Source: Halosimplex carlsbadense 2-9-1
GTDB taxonomy: Archaea; Halobacteriota; Halobacteria; Halobacteriales; Haloarculaceae
Assembly (NCBI RefSeq): GCF_000337455.1
Contig: NZ_AOIU01000018.1
Location: 124,001-188,000, forward strand
DNA length: 64,000 nt
Reading direction: 5' to 3'
This document shows positions 26,998-34,939 of this stretch, one piece after another (within the stretch, counting starts at the first letter, position 1; each line of letters starts with the position of its first letter). The notes beneath the pieces were generated by a model that was not told the origin of the DNA, searched no databases, and saw only the letters and a list, made by a program, of their open reading frames with translations. Position numbers and translations under genes: made by a program.

Positions 26998-27206
26998 CGA
27001 AACCGACCGGCAACCGACCGTTCGCCGCGAGTCGCCCCCGACGACAACCGTCGCGAGCGTCCGAACGCGCGGCTCGGTATTCATTCTATATAGCGCTATT
27101 CGGTTGAAGGCGTCAGACGCCGCGGACACCGCCGTCGAGGTCGTGGCTCGCGAGCGCGCACGCGGGCGACGACAACGTTACGTCGCTGGCGGGCGGAAAT
27201 CGGGAT
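26998..27206. other. Intergenic region upstream of gcvT
   Basis: Together with the RND leader this makes a 364-base gap between start codons. It holds a TATA-like TTCTATATAGCG near 27082-27093, about 115 bases before gcvT, and an alternative weak element (AACGTTACG) about 30 bases before the gcvT ATG. I looked for a tandem glycine-riboswitch-like structure and saw none. Confidence 0.4.
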
Positions 27207-28301
27207 ATGACGCTCAGACAGCCGCCGCTCGCGGACGCTCACGAGGCGAGTGGCGCGACGCTGACCGAGTTCGGTGGGTGGGAGATGCCCGTCGAGTTCG
27301 ACTCCATCCGGGCGGAACACGAGGCGGTCCGCGAATCGGTGGGGCGCTTCGACGTGTCTCACATGGGCCAACTGACCGTTACCGGCCCGGACGCCCGCCG
27401 GCTCACCAACCGGCTGGTGACCAACGATATCGCCGATCTGGACCCCGGCGAGTCGAACTACGCCGCGATCACCGACGACCGCGGCGCGATGCTCGACGAC
27501 ACCGTCGTCTACCGCCCGCCCGAGGCGTGGTCGGTCGACGCCGACTACCTCGTCGTCCCCAACGCCGGCCACGACGACGAGATGACCGAGCGCTGGATCG
27601 ACCACCGCGACGCCTGGGAACTCGACGCGACGGTCCGGAACCGCACGGAGTCGTTCGCGATGGTCGCGCTCCAGGGTCGAGACGCCCGAAACCTGCTCGC
27701 CGGTGAGACGGACGCCGACCTCGGTGAGCTGGGCCGGTTCGAGTCGACGGTCGGGGCGGTCGCGGGCGTCGAGACGCTGGTCTCCCGGACCGGTTACACC
27801 GGCGAGTCCGGCTACGAGTTGATCTACCCCTGGGACGAGGCCGAAACGGTCTGGTCGGCCCTGGAGTGTCAGCCCTGCGGCCTGGGCGCCCGAGACACCC
27901 TTCGCCTGGAGATGGGGTTTCTGCTCTCGGGACAGGACTTCGACCCCGAGGAGAACCCCCGCAACCCCTACGAAGCAGGTATCGGCTTCGCCGTCGACCT
28001 GGACAGCGAGTTCGTCGGCCGGGACGCGCTGGAAGGGGCCGACGTGGAGGGCGTCGACGAGAAGCTCCGGGGGATCGAACTGGTCGACCGCGGCGTTCCC
28101 CGGTCGGGCTACGCCGTCGAGTCGACCGACGGCGACTCCCTGGGCGAGATTACGAGCGGAACGATGAGCCCGACGCTCGGCCGGGGGATCGGGCTGGCCT
28201 ATCTCCCCGTCGAGGTCGGACTCGACGAATCGATCCGCGTCTCGGTGCGGGGCGAACCGAAGAAAGCACGTACCACCGCGACCCCATTCCTCGATAGATG
28301 A
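27207..28301 (+). CDS. gcvT: Glycine cleavage system T protein (aminomethyltransferase)
   Basis: A 364-residue tetrahydrofolate-dependent aminomethyltransferase, the T component of glycine cleavage. Opening [34 protein letters not shown] is diagnostic, with the catalytic-type Asp in LVTNDIADL and later [14 protein letters not shown] and [18 protein letters not shown]. The C-terminal domain carries [18 protein letters not shown]. The stop overlaps the gcvH start by ATGA, so the two are translationally coupled. The remaining P-protein genes are not found immediately downstream. Confidence 0.96.
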   Translation: MTLRQPPLADAHEASGATLTEFGGWEMPVEFDSIRAEHEAVRESVGRFDVSHMGQLTVTGPDARRLTNRLVTNDIADLDPGESNYAAITDDRGAMLDDTVVYRPPEAWSVDADYLVVPNAGHDDEMTERWIDHRDAWELDATVRNRTESFAMVALQGRDARNLLAGETDADLGELGRFESTVGAVAGVETLVSRTGYTGESGYELIYPWDEAETVWSALECQPCGLGARDTLRLEMGFLLSGQDFDPEENPRNPYEAGIGFAVDLDSEFVGRDALEGADVEGVDEKLRGIELVDRGVPRSGYAVESTDGDSLGEITSGTMSPTLGRGIGLAYLPVEVGLDESIRVSVRGEPKKARTTATPFLDR

Positions 28302-28681
28302 GCTTCGACGTTCCCGACGACCTGCGCTATCTCGACTCCCACGAGTGGGCGCGGGTCGACGACGCTACGGCACGGATCGGCATCTCCGATTTCGCCCAGG
28401 ACGAACTCGGCGACGTTGTCTTCGTCGACCCCCCGAGCGAGGGCGAGGAACTCACCGCGGGCGAGGACTTCGGCGTCGTCGAGTCGATCAAGGCCGTCTC
28501 CGACATCTACGCCCCCGTCTCCGGCACCGTCACCGCCGTCAACGACGACCTGGTCGACCGGCCGGAACTGATCAACGAAGACCCCTACGGCGACGGCTGG
28601 CTGGTCGAGGTCGAACTGAGCGACGAGTCCGACCTCGACGACCTGCTGTCGGCCGACGAGTACCGCGACCAGATCGCCTGA
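28298..28681 (+). CDS. gcvH: Glycine cleavage system H protein (lipoyl carrier)
   Basis: A 127-residue lipoyl-domain protein that shuttles the aminomethyl group between P, T and L proteins. Lys65 in [17 protein letters not shown] is the lipoylation site; [16 protein letters not shown] and [17 protein letters not shown] are family signatures. It starts inside the gcvT stop (ATGA). After its stop are 257 bases leading to the DtxR-type promoter, so the operon appears to end here, without gcvPA/gcvPB. Confidence 0.97.
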   Translation: MSFDVPDDLRYLDSHEWARVDDATARIGISDFAQDELGDVVFVDPPSEGEELTAGEDFGVVESIKAVSDIYAPVSGTVTAVNDDLVDRPELINEDPYGDGWLVEVELSDESDLDDLLSADEYRDQIA

Positions 28682-28880
28682 AGCTTCCCCGACACGCTTT
28701 CTGCCATGTTCGCCGCTGAGAGCCACAGACACACGCCCACAGCGACGGCCCTCTCTACCGGGCCGCCCCATCCATACACCGCGTGACGCTATACGAAACG
28801 TCGGCGGCTCCGCGAACCACCGACCGGCTCTGATGCGACCGAGCGATTCCGGTCGCCCGCCCTCCATCTATCCGAATGTG

Positions 28881-28932
28881 TTTAGGCCTGCCTAAATTTC
28901 GACGCCCTTATCACACTTTAGGTAGGCCTAAA
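28881..28932 (+). promoter_or_regulatory. Paired DtxR/IdeR-type operators around a promoter
   Basis: Two inverted repeats of the same design: TTTAGGC-CT-GCCTAAA at 28881-28896 and TTTAGGT-AG-GCCTAAA at 28917-28932, centres 36 bases apart. Both fit the iron-dependent regulator core TTAGGYNNRCCTAA known for DtxR/IdeR/SirR-like proteins. A TATA-like CCCTTATC (about 28905-28912) lies between them, and the second site covers the expected transcription start just before the ATG at 28938. Metal-loaded repressor should block the promoter. Confidence 0.85.
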
Positions 28933-28937
28933 TAACG

Positions 28938-31454
28938 ATGCAACAGCGAAGACGCGACGTACTGGCAACAGGAGCGGCGCTCGCGACGCTCGGGCTCGCG
29001 GGATGCGACGGGCTCTCGGGCGGCGACGAGACGGACGCGCCGGCGGAGACGGAATCGGACGGAGAGAACGAGTTCGACGAGGCGGCCGGCGAGGGCGATT
29101 CACCGACCGACGACAGTGACGGATCGGGGGGGTCGGTGGACGTGGCCGTCGCCGCCGAGTGGAACGCTATGCGCGCTCGGGTCTGGGACGCCCAGGCGCT
29201 GGGCCTCGCCGGCGCACACGACGCGGGCGCCTCGGTCGCGCAGTCGACGTTCGGTCGCTTCGAAGGGGCCAGCGGCGAGTACGGCGCCCACGAGACCCTC
29301 GAATCGACCAGCGAGTCGAGCTACGAGGGCTTCGAAGAGGCGCTGGGCGAGCTACGGAGCGCCGGGCTGGAGGCCGGCGACGTCGAACGGACTCGCGAGG
29401 AGGCGGGACTCGCCAGCGAACACCTCGCCACCGCACAGCGCGAACTGGTCGGCGAGTCGGCTGCCCGCGCCTTCGATCTGCAGCTGCTCGGGGCCGCGAC
29501 GCTCGACGCCGCGGCGCTCGCGGGGGCCGGTCACTTCGGTGGCGCGCAGGCCGCCGCCGAGTCCGTTCTCGGGCGCTTCGAGGAAACCGCGGTCCACGAC
29601 GCGCTCGAATCCGTCGACGCCGACTCGTACGAGGCGTTCGAGGGGAGCCTCGAGGCCGTCGCGAGTTCGGCCGGCAGCGAGGACGCCGAGTCGGTCCGCG
29701 CGGAGGCCGAAGCCGCCTACCAGGCCACGGTCGACGGCAGCTACGCGCTCGCGGACAGCGAGGCGGTCGCCGGCACCGGCCACGTCGCCGCCATCCAGGC
29801 CCGCGGCTGGGACGGCGCCGCCCTGGCCGCGGCGGGCGGCCCCTCGACAGACTACGCCCACGCCGCGGCGCTGACGCTCTATCGCGCTCGGGCCGCCGAC
29901 GCCCACCGGCTGGCCGCCCGCGGCGAGACCGACCGCGCCGCGACGATGGCCGGCGACATCTTCGCCCACTTCGAAGGCGCCCGCGCCCACGAGGCGCTGG
30001 AGGAAGCCGACGACGAGGCTTACGAGGGCTTCGAGTCCGGGCTCGCCGCGCTCCGGTCGGCCATCGAGAACGGGAACTCCTCGGAAATCGACGACGCCGC
30101 CGCGACTGTCGACGAGAACCTCGTCACTGGGGTCGACGCGCTCGCCGGCTCGAACGCACCCCTGCTGGCGGCCGCGTTCTCCCGCGCCCGCTTCGCGGAC
30201 GCCCGAGAGCTGTACCGCCTGGGGCAGAACGACGTCGCCGCGACCCTCGCTCAGGGCCTGTTCGAGCGCTTCGAGGCCGACGAACTCGGCCTCCACGAGG
30301 CCCTGGAGTCGACCAGCGAGGAGCTGTACCACAGCTTCGAGGAGGAGCATCTCTCGGGGCTGATCACCGCCTTCGAGAACACCGACGACGACGCCGTCTC
30401 GACCCACTACGAGGGCGTCCAGTCCGCGCTACTGGCGTTCGAGATACAGGCCGGCTCGACCGCCACCGCCAGCGGCGCCGAGGCCGCGTACGTGGGCGCC
30501 CGCGGGTTCGACGCCGCCGTCCTCGACGCCCTCGGGAACGACGGCCGTGCGGAGGCCATCGCACAGGGCGCCTTCGAACACTTCGAGGCCGGCGCCGGCG
30601 GCTATCACGAGGCGCTGGAGGACGCCGACGAATCGGTGTACGAGTCCTTCGAGGAGCGCCTCGGCGTGGTGTCCTCGGCCGCGGGCGACGGCGAGGACGT
30701 GTACCCGGCGAGCAAGTCCTTCGGCGCCGAGGCGCTGAAATCAGCCTACGCCATCGTCGAGCACGCCGGCGGCTCGACCGGCGGCGCCGGCGCGACGGTC
30801 CTGCAGGACGCCTTCGCGCACTTCGAGAACGCGCGCGTCCACGAGTTACTGGAGGAGGCCAGCACCTCCGCCTACGAGACCTTCGAGGCGGAACTCGACG
30901 CCTACATCGCCGCGTTCGAAGAGGGCGGCGACGTGGCGGCCGCAGCCGACGCGTTCGCCGACGCCGCACTCTACGCCCAGTTCGCGCTCGTCGACAGCGT
31001 CGAGGAACTCCCGCTGGACCTGCGGCTCGCGGGGTCAACTAGCGGCGGTCACGGCGGCGGGAGCGAGAGCGGCGGCGAGTCGAGTCTCCAGGGCGGGCCG
31101 AACGTCGTCGAGGGCGTCCCCGACGACGCCGACTACGTCGTCGACATGACCGCCGTCGCCTTCGAACCGGCGGCGCTGACCGTCTCCCAGGGCGACACCG
31201 TGGCCTGGACCCACACCGGCGGCGAGGCCCACAGCGTCACTGCCGCCGAAGGGTCGCTCCCCGATGGGGCGGAGTACTGGGCCTCCGGCGGCTTCGACTC
31301 CGAGCCGGCCGCGCGTGAGGGCTGGGGAGCCGGCGACGGCGCCGTCCAGTCCGGCCAGTCGTACGTCCACACCTTCGAGACGACCGGGACTCACGAGTAC
31401 GCCTGTATCCCCCACGAAGCAGCGGGCATGGTCGGGTCGGTCACCGTCGAGTAA
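28938..31454 (+). CDS. DUF5059-type repeat lipoprotein with C-terminal halocyanin domain
   Basis: An 838-residue exported protein. MQQRRRDVLATGAALATLGLAGC is a Tat-type signal with lipobox, so it should be a lipoprotein on the outer membrane face. After an acidic linker come about six helical repeats of roughly 90-100 residues, each centred on a core like FERFE-x(6-10)-HEALE-x5-YExFEE-x-L (clear copies near FGRFEGASGE, LGRFEETAVHDALE, FAHFEGARAHEALE, FERFEADELGLHEALE, FEHFEAGAGGYHEALE, FAHFENARVHELLE). The last 100 residues are a cupredoxin with type-1 copper ligands: His in GGEAHSVT and Cys, His, Met in ACIPHEAAGM. The architecture recalls EfeO-type iron-uptake proteins (cupredoxin plus helical imelysin domain). 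The two iron-type operators upstream support a role in metal acquisition; that role is inferred. Confidence 0.85.
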   Translation: MQQRRRDVLATGAALATLGLAGCDGLSGGDETDAPAETESDGENEFDEAAGEGDSPTDDSDGSGGSVDVAVAAEWNAMRARVWDAQALGLAGAHDAGASVAQSTFGRFEGASGEYGAHETLESTSESSYEGFEEALGELRSAGLEAGDVERTREEAGLASEHLATAQRELVGESAARAFDLQLLGAATLDAAALAGAGHFGGAQAAAESVLGRFEETAVHDALESVDADSYEAFEGSLEAVASSAGSEDAESVRAEAEAAYQATVDGSYALADSEAVAGTGHVAAIQARGWDGAALAAAGGPSTDYAHAAALTLYRARAADAHRLAARGETDRAATMAGDIFAHFEGARAHEALEEADDEAYEGFESGLAALRSAIENGNSSEIDDAAATVDENLVTGVDALAGSNAPLLAAAFSRARFADARELYRLGQNDVAATLAQGLFERFEADELGLHEALESTSEELYHSFEEEHLSGLITAFENTDDDAVSTHYEGVQSALLAFEIQAGSTATASGAEAAYVGARGFDAAVLDALGNDGRAEAIAQGAFEHFEAGAGGYHEALEDADESVYESFEERLGVVSSAAGDGEDVYPASKSFGAEALKSAYAIVEHAGGSTGGAGATVLQDAFAHFENARVHELLEEASTSAYETFEAELDAYIAAFEEGGDVAAAADAFADAALYAQFALVDSVEELPLDLRLAGSTSGGHGGGSESGGESSLQGGPNVVEGVPDDADYVVDMTAVAFEPAALTVSQGDTVAWTHTGGEAHSVTAAEGSLPDGAEYWASGGFDSEPAAREGWGAGDGAVQSGQSYVHTFETTGTHEYACIPHEAAGMVGSVTVE

Positions 31455-31532
31455 CCGGATCGGTCGCAGAGATACCGTTAGTACCGCCTGACGCCCATCT
31501 ACCGCAGGATTGGATCGCAAGGGGACGATCGG

Positions 31533-31868
31533 GTGTCACGGGATCGCGGCGACGGGCTCGACCATCCGCTCGCTCGGCTGGTCGTCCGCACGCTCCTCGA
31601 ACGGTCGGATGGGGAGCGAGGCATGGTGTTGCTGGTCAACGAAGCCGCCCGCTTCGAAGCCGCCAGCGACGGCGAGACCCCCGACGCGATCACCCTCGAC
31701 ACGGTCCGGGCCGAGCTCGCAAAGGAACACGTCCCCCCGCTGGAATCCGCGGGGGTCGTCACCTACGACGAGGACGACGACACCCTGTCGCTCGCCGACT
31801 CCGAACGCGGGGCCCGGATCCGGCTGGCGGAAGCCGCCGCGGAGGCGCCCGGGGAGTCATACAAGTGA
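31533..31868 (+). CDS. Small haloarchaeal protein, possible winged-helix regulator
   Basis: A 111-residue acidic protein with a GTG start. The layout HPLARLVVRTLLERSDGERGMVLLVNEAARF, TLDTVRAELAKEHVPPLESAGVVTYDEDDDTLSL is helix-helix-helix followed by a beta-wing-like turn, resembling haloarchaeal DUF-type winged-helix proteins. The DNA-binding role is an inference from secondary-structure pattern only. It starts 79 bases after the DUF5059 gene on the same strand; no promoter is obvious, so co-transcription is possible. Confidence 0.55.
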   Translation: MSRDRGDGLDHPLARLVVRTLLERSDGERGMVLLVNEAARFEAASDGETPDAITLDTVRAELAKEHVPPLESAGVVTYDEDDDTLSLADSERGARIRLAEAAAEAPGESYK

Positions 31869-31930
31869 TCTCGGCCGGATGCGGCGGTCGAAAGAGATCG
31901 GAGGCGGCCGCGTTCTCTCGAAGCTGAGGA

Positions 31931-31952
31931 GGCCCGCCCGGATTGTGAACCA
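31931..31952 (-). repeat. Partial duplicate of the tRNA 3' end (attachment-site-like)
   Basis: GGCCCGCCCGGATT, one inserted G, then TGAACCA: this repeats the 3' end (acceptor and T-arm) of the tRNA gene found at 32051-32071, 120 bases away and in the same orientation. Between the two lie a perfect 10-base stem-loop and a second T-loop-like word (GTTCAAATCC) in the opposite orientation. Confidence 0.6.
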
Positions 31953-31955
31953 CAC

Positions 31956-31987
31956 CCTGACGTGCTCGCTCCGCTGCGCACGTCAGG
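31956..31987. repeat. Stem-loop next to the tRNA fragment
   Basis: CCTGACGTGC, a 12-base loop, then GCACGTCAGG: a perfect 10-base stem. The flanks continue loosely paired (GGATTGTGAAC against GTTCAAATCC), so the whole 31940-32001 segment is an inverted structure containing tRNA-like T-arm text. Confidence 0.55.
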
Positions 31988-32048
31988 TCTCGTTCAAATC
32001 CGTGCGCGGACACGATTCGCTCGTCGCGTCCGCTCCTCGCAGAATCGA

Positions 32049-32123
32049 TGGGCCCGCCCGGATTTGAACCAGGGACGAAGCGGTTATGAGCCGCTCTCTC
32101 TAACCAGACTGAGATACAGGCCC
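32049..32123 (-). tRNA. tRNA with CAU anticodon (Met or Ile2), intronless
   Basis: Reads on the minus strand as a complete cloverleaf: acceptor GGGCCTG with CGGGCCC (one T-G pair), D-stem TCTC/GAGA, anticodon stem AGCGG/CCGCT enclosing loop CTCATAA (anticodon CAT), T-stem CCTGG/CCGGG with loop TTCAAAT, and discriminator A. No CCA is encoded and no intron is present. The anticodon stem lacks the three G-C pairs of an initiator, so it is elongator Met or the Ile2 tRNA whose C34 is modified. Haloarchaeal elongator tRNA-Met genes often carry an intron, which tilts slightly to Ile2. Confidence 0.93.
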
Positions 32124-32224
32124 TCGCGTCTAGCGGTTCCGGATGACAGCCCTTTAGCCTACCGGGTTCGCACGCCCCACGGCTCGGGAACGCCTTTTAG
32201 CCGCTCGCGCTCGGACCGTCGCGT

Positions 32225-32737
32225 ATGGAGTTCGACACCGTTCGGGGCGATATCGCCGCCCAGTCGGCCGACGCGCTGGTCAACGCGGCGGGGACGAGCC
32301 TGCGGATGGGCAGCGGCGTCGCGGGCGCGCTCCGCCGGGCCGCGGGCGGGCCGATCAACGAGGAAGCGATCTCGAAGGGGCCGGTCGACCTGGGCGAGGC
32401 GGCCGTGACGGACGCCTACGAACTCGACGCCGACCACGTGATCCACGCCGCCGCGATGCCCCACTCCGGCGACGGCCGCGCGACCGAGACGTCGATCACC
32501 GACGCGACCCGGAACGCGCTCGCCGCCGCCGACGAGATCGACTGTGAGTCGGTCGTGATACCGGTCCTCGGTACCGGGGTCGCCGACTTCGGGTTCGCCG
32601 AGGGGGCGCGGATCGTCTGCGAGACCGTCGCCGACTACGACCCCGAGACGCTCTCGGACGTGCGCGTCATCGCCTACTCCGACGAGGAGTTCGCCGAGCT
32701 GGAGCGGGTCGCCGATGAGCTCCGGAGCGAACGCTGA
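32225..32737 (+). CDS. Macro-domain protein (ADP-ribose binding)
   Basis: A 170-residue single-domain macro protein. VRGDIAAQSADALVNAAGTSLRMGSGVAGAL holds the adenine-binding Asp and the NAA/G-rich loop, and VVIPVLGTGVADFGFAEGARIV is the second phosphate loop. Macro domains bind ADP-ribose or remove it from proteins or nucleic acids; the catalytic behaviour cannot be told from sequence. An AT-rich CCTTTTAGC lies about 30 bases before the ATG. It is convergent with the ATP-grasp gene, whose stop abuts its own. Confidence 0.92.
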   Translation: MEFDTVRGDIAAQSADALVNAAGTSLRMGSGVAGALRRAAGGPINEEAISKGPVDLGEAAVTDAYELDADHVIHAAAMPHSGDGRATETSITDATRNALAAADEIDCESVVIPVLGTGVADFGFAEGARIVCETVADYDPETLSDVRVIAYSDEEFAELERVADELRSER

Positions 32738-33601
32738 TTAGGCGTCGGCCGTCCTGCGGACCAGGTCGGCCAGGTCGTCCCAGAACCCGTCGGCGTACTT
32801 GTCGGCGTCGTCGATAGTGGGACGGGCGTTGGTCTCGTTGACGACCGCCCGCTCGTCGGTCACGAGCAGGTCGACGCCGAGGAAGGGGATGTCCAGTACG
32901 TCGGCGGTCCGCTCGGCCAACTCCCGGAGTTCGGGGTCCAGGTCGACGCGGCTGGCCTCGGCGCCGCGGTGGACGTTGTGCTTCCACTGGCCGGCGGCGA
33001 GCGCGTCGTCGGGGAGCCGGCGCTCGACCGCGCCGACGTACTCGCCGTCCAGCACCATCACGCGGTAGTCGGTCGCGCCGTCGAGGTACTCCTGAACGAG
33101 AAAGGACTTGTCGCCGGTCGCCCGGAAGTCGTGAACCAGGTCGAGGTAGTCGACGACGCCGAGCAGCGAGTCCAGGTCGCCCGCTTTCGCGACGCCCACG
33201 CCGCGGGTCGTGGAGTTGGGCTTGACGACGACCGGGGGATCGAGGCGCTCGACGGCGTCGACCAGCTCCGATTCGTCGACGGGGTTCGACACCATGACCG
33301 TCTCGGGGACCGGCACGTCGGCGGCGGCGAGACGGGCGATGGCGCCCGCTTTGTTGCGCGAGCGGAGGATCGCCTCGCGGTCGTTGACCCACGGGACGCC
33401 CAGGGCGGCGTCGGCGACGCCGCCCTCCATCAGTCGCGGCGGGAAGACGAAGCCGGCGTCGAACTCACCCCAGGGCGGGTCGGTGAGCGCGACCGTCCGC
33501 TCGCGCGAGCGGACGTGCTCGACCCCGATACCGCGGTCGGCGAGGGGCGCCCGCATCCGCTCGTACGTCTCCGCGTTCGTCGCGACCGCCAGCCTGCGCA
33601 T
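32738..33601 (-). CDS. RimK-like ATP-grasp ligase
   Basis: A 287-residue ATP-grasp protein. An N-terminal domain (MRRLAVATNAETYERMRAPL) is followed by the central domain LRSRNKAGAIARLAAADVPVPETVMV, the glycine-rich ATP lid PPVVVKPNSTTRGVGVAKAG, SFLVQEYLDG, and the metal-binding end IPFLGVDLLVTDERAVVNETNARPTID. This is the pattern of RimK/LysX/MptN ligases that add amino acids to a carboxylate (for example glutamate to a coenzyme or protein). The substrate is unknown. The start is the ATG at 33599-33601. Confidence 0.88.
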   Translation of the reverse strand: MRRLAVATNAETYERMRAPLADRGIGVEHVRSRERTVALTDPPWGEFDAGFVFPPRLMEGGVADAALGVPWVNDREAILRSRNKAGAIARLAAADVPVPETVMVSNPVDESELVDAVERLDPPVVVKPNSTTRGVGVAKAGDLDSLLGVVDYLDLVHDFRATGDKSFLVQEYLDGATDYRVMVLDGEYVGAVERRLPDDALAAGQWKHNVHRGAEASRVDLDPELRELAERTADVLDIPFLGVDLLVTDERAVVNETNARPTIDDADKYADGFWDDLADLVRRTADA

Positions 33602-33820
33602 ACCTGCCAGTCGGGATGTCCCGACAAAAACCCGCCGACCGCTGACTGCCGGCCTGCCGAACGATGGCGACAGAACCGCTTCCGCGATGGCAGACGTTCG
33701 ATCAGATGTCGGTCCTGTGTCGGAAGATTGTCGAAAATAATTCGGCATAAGCGTTTATTCGGCCCCATATGAGCGGGAAAGTGGGCAACCGGGAGGACCC
33801 TCCGGGACGAACCTGCTCGT

Positions 33821-34252
33821 GTGTACGACGAGATACTCTACCCGACGGACGGGAGCGACGGGGCGGACGCGGCGCTGGAGCACGCGCTGACGCTGGCGAC
33901 GGCGATGGACGCGACGCTGCGCGTCCTGTACGTCGTCGACACGACGTACCTCGGCAGCGGGGCGGCGGAGGGGACGACGGTCGAGTCGCTGCGGGCCGCG
34001 AGCGAGGAGGTCGTCGCGGAGACGGTCGAGACGGTCGTCGACCGCGGCGTCGAGGCGACCGGCGAGGTGCGCGAAGGGGAACCGTACAGGGAGATACTGG
34101 CGGACGCCGAGGAGGCGGGCGTCGACGCGGTCGTGATGGGCACGCACGGACGGCGCGGACTGGACCGGTACCTGCTGGGGAGCGTCACCGAGAAAGTCGT
34201 CCGTACCGCCGACGTACCGGTGTTGACCGTCAGACTCGCCGAGGAGGGGTGA
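33821..34252 (+). CDS. Universal stress protein, UspA family
   Basis: A 143-residue single Usp domain with the complete ATP-binding motif: MGTHGRRGLDRYLLGSVTEKVVR follows the G-x2-G-x9-G-S/T pattern. It opens MYDEILYPTDGSDGADAAL, so it is the ATP-binding rather than the flexing type. The start is a GTG. A TATA-like GTTTATTCGG lies about 65 bases upstream and would give a short leader with a GGAGG-like element at about 33792. It is probably a stress- or energy-responsive regulator; partners unknown. Confidence 0.92.
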   Translation: MYDEILYPTDGSDGADAALEHALTLATAMDATLRVLYVVDTTYLGSGAAEGTTVESLRAASEEVVAETVETVVDRGVEATGEVREGEPYREILADAEEAGVDAVVMGTHGRRGLDRYLLGSVTEKVVRTADVPVLTVRLAEEG

Positions 34253-34308
34253 CGGGACGACGGAGAGACCCGCCGGTCGCTGACGGGGAAAACCGAGAGG
34301 AAACCGCG

Positions 34309-34839
34309 TTACCGGATCAGCAGCTCGTCGCCGCGTTCGACCTTGATGCGGCACGGCGGGGTGATCTTGTTGTACGCGCGGCGGTAGGCTTCCTTGACTT
34401 CCTCGGCCTGGTCGACGTCGCAGTAGGCGGTGAACAGGCGCTCGCCGGCCTGGATGCGCGCGGCGGTGCCGACGATCTTGCCGAACGCCTGGCGCATGCC
34501 GTCGGAGACGCGGTCCGCACCCGCGCCGGTCGCCTGCTTGTTCTCCCGGATGACCTGGTGGGGGAACTTCCGGAGGACCATCTTGTAGTTGCCCTCGCCG
34601 AGCTCCTTGATCAGGTGGCGGTTGGCCGAGAGGCGAGAGGCCTCCATCGAGCCGTGGCGCAACTGGACCGACTCCTCGACGATGAGGCTGATCTGGACCG
34701 GGTAGTCGTCGCCTTGGGTGTTCTTGTCGCCCATCTGGTGCTGTGCGATCTTCGAACCGGGAATACCCGTGATGTACTCTCGTCGGGTGTACGCGGGCTT
34801 GTCGATGTCCCGGTACATCGAGGCAGGTTTGTCCGACAT
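34309..34839 (-). CDS. rpl10e: 50S ribosomal protein L16 (archaeal L10e)
   Basis: A 176-residue ribosomal protein of the large subunit near the A-site tRNA. Opening [28 protein letters not shown] and the basic [49 protein letters not shown] are characteristic. It starts at the ATG at 34837-34839. TATA element GGCTTTATCC lies about 35 bases upstream. It is a single gene here, not in a ribosomal operon, as is usual for L10e. Confidence 0.97.
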   Translation of the reverse strand: MSDKPASMYRDIDKPAYTRREYITGIPGSKIAQHQMGDKNTQGDDYPVQISLIVEESVQLRHGSMEASRLSANRHLIKELGEGNYKMVLRKFPHQVIRENKQATGAGADRVSDGMRQAFGKIVGTAARIQAGERLFTAYCDVDQAEEVKEAYRRAYNKITPPCRIKVERGDELLIR

Positions 34840-34939
34840 AGTCTTGCCGTAAACGAGTCCGAGCGGGTGGATAAAGCCTTCGAACCCACCCGACCTCGTG
34901 CGAACGCCTGGCACTCTGCGCCCCGCTCGTCGGGGGACC

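Noticed and set aside
26932-27129. Longer version of the RND leader ORF starting near 27129
   Set aside because: It would cross the TATA box and the operator palindrome, so the upstream part cannot be on the transcript from that promoter.
26998-27206. Glycine riboswitch before gcvT
   Set aside because: No paired-aptamer-like conserved core or repeated hairpins were seen; the stretch looks like a plain promoter region.
33769-33820. Upstream ATG (33769) as the UspA start
   Set aside because: It is in a different frame; the Usp domain begins directly at the GTG at 33821.
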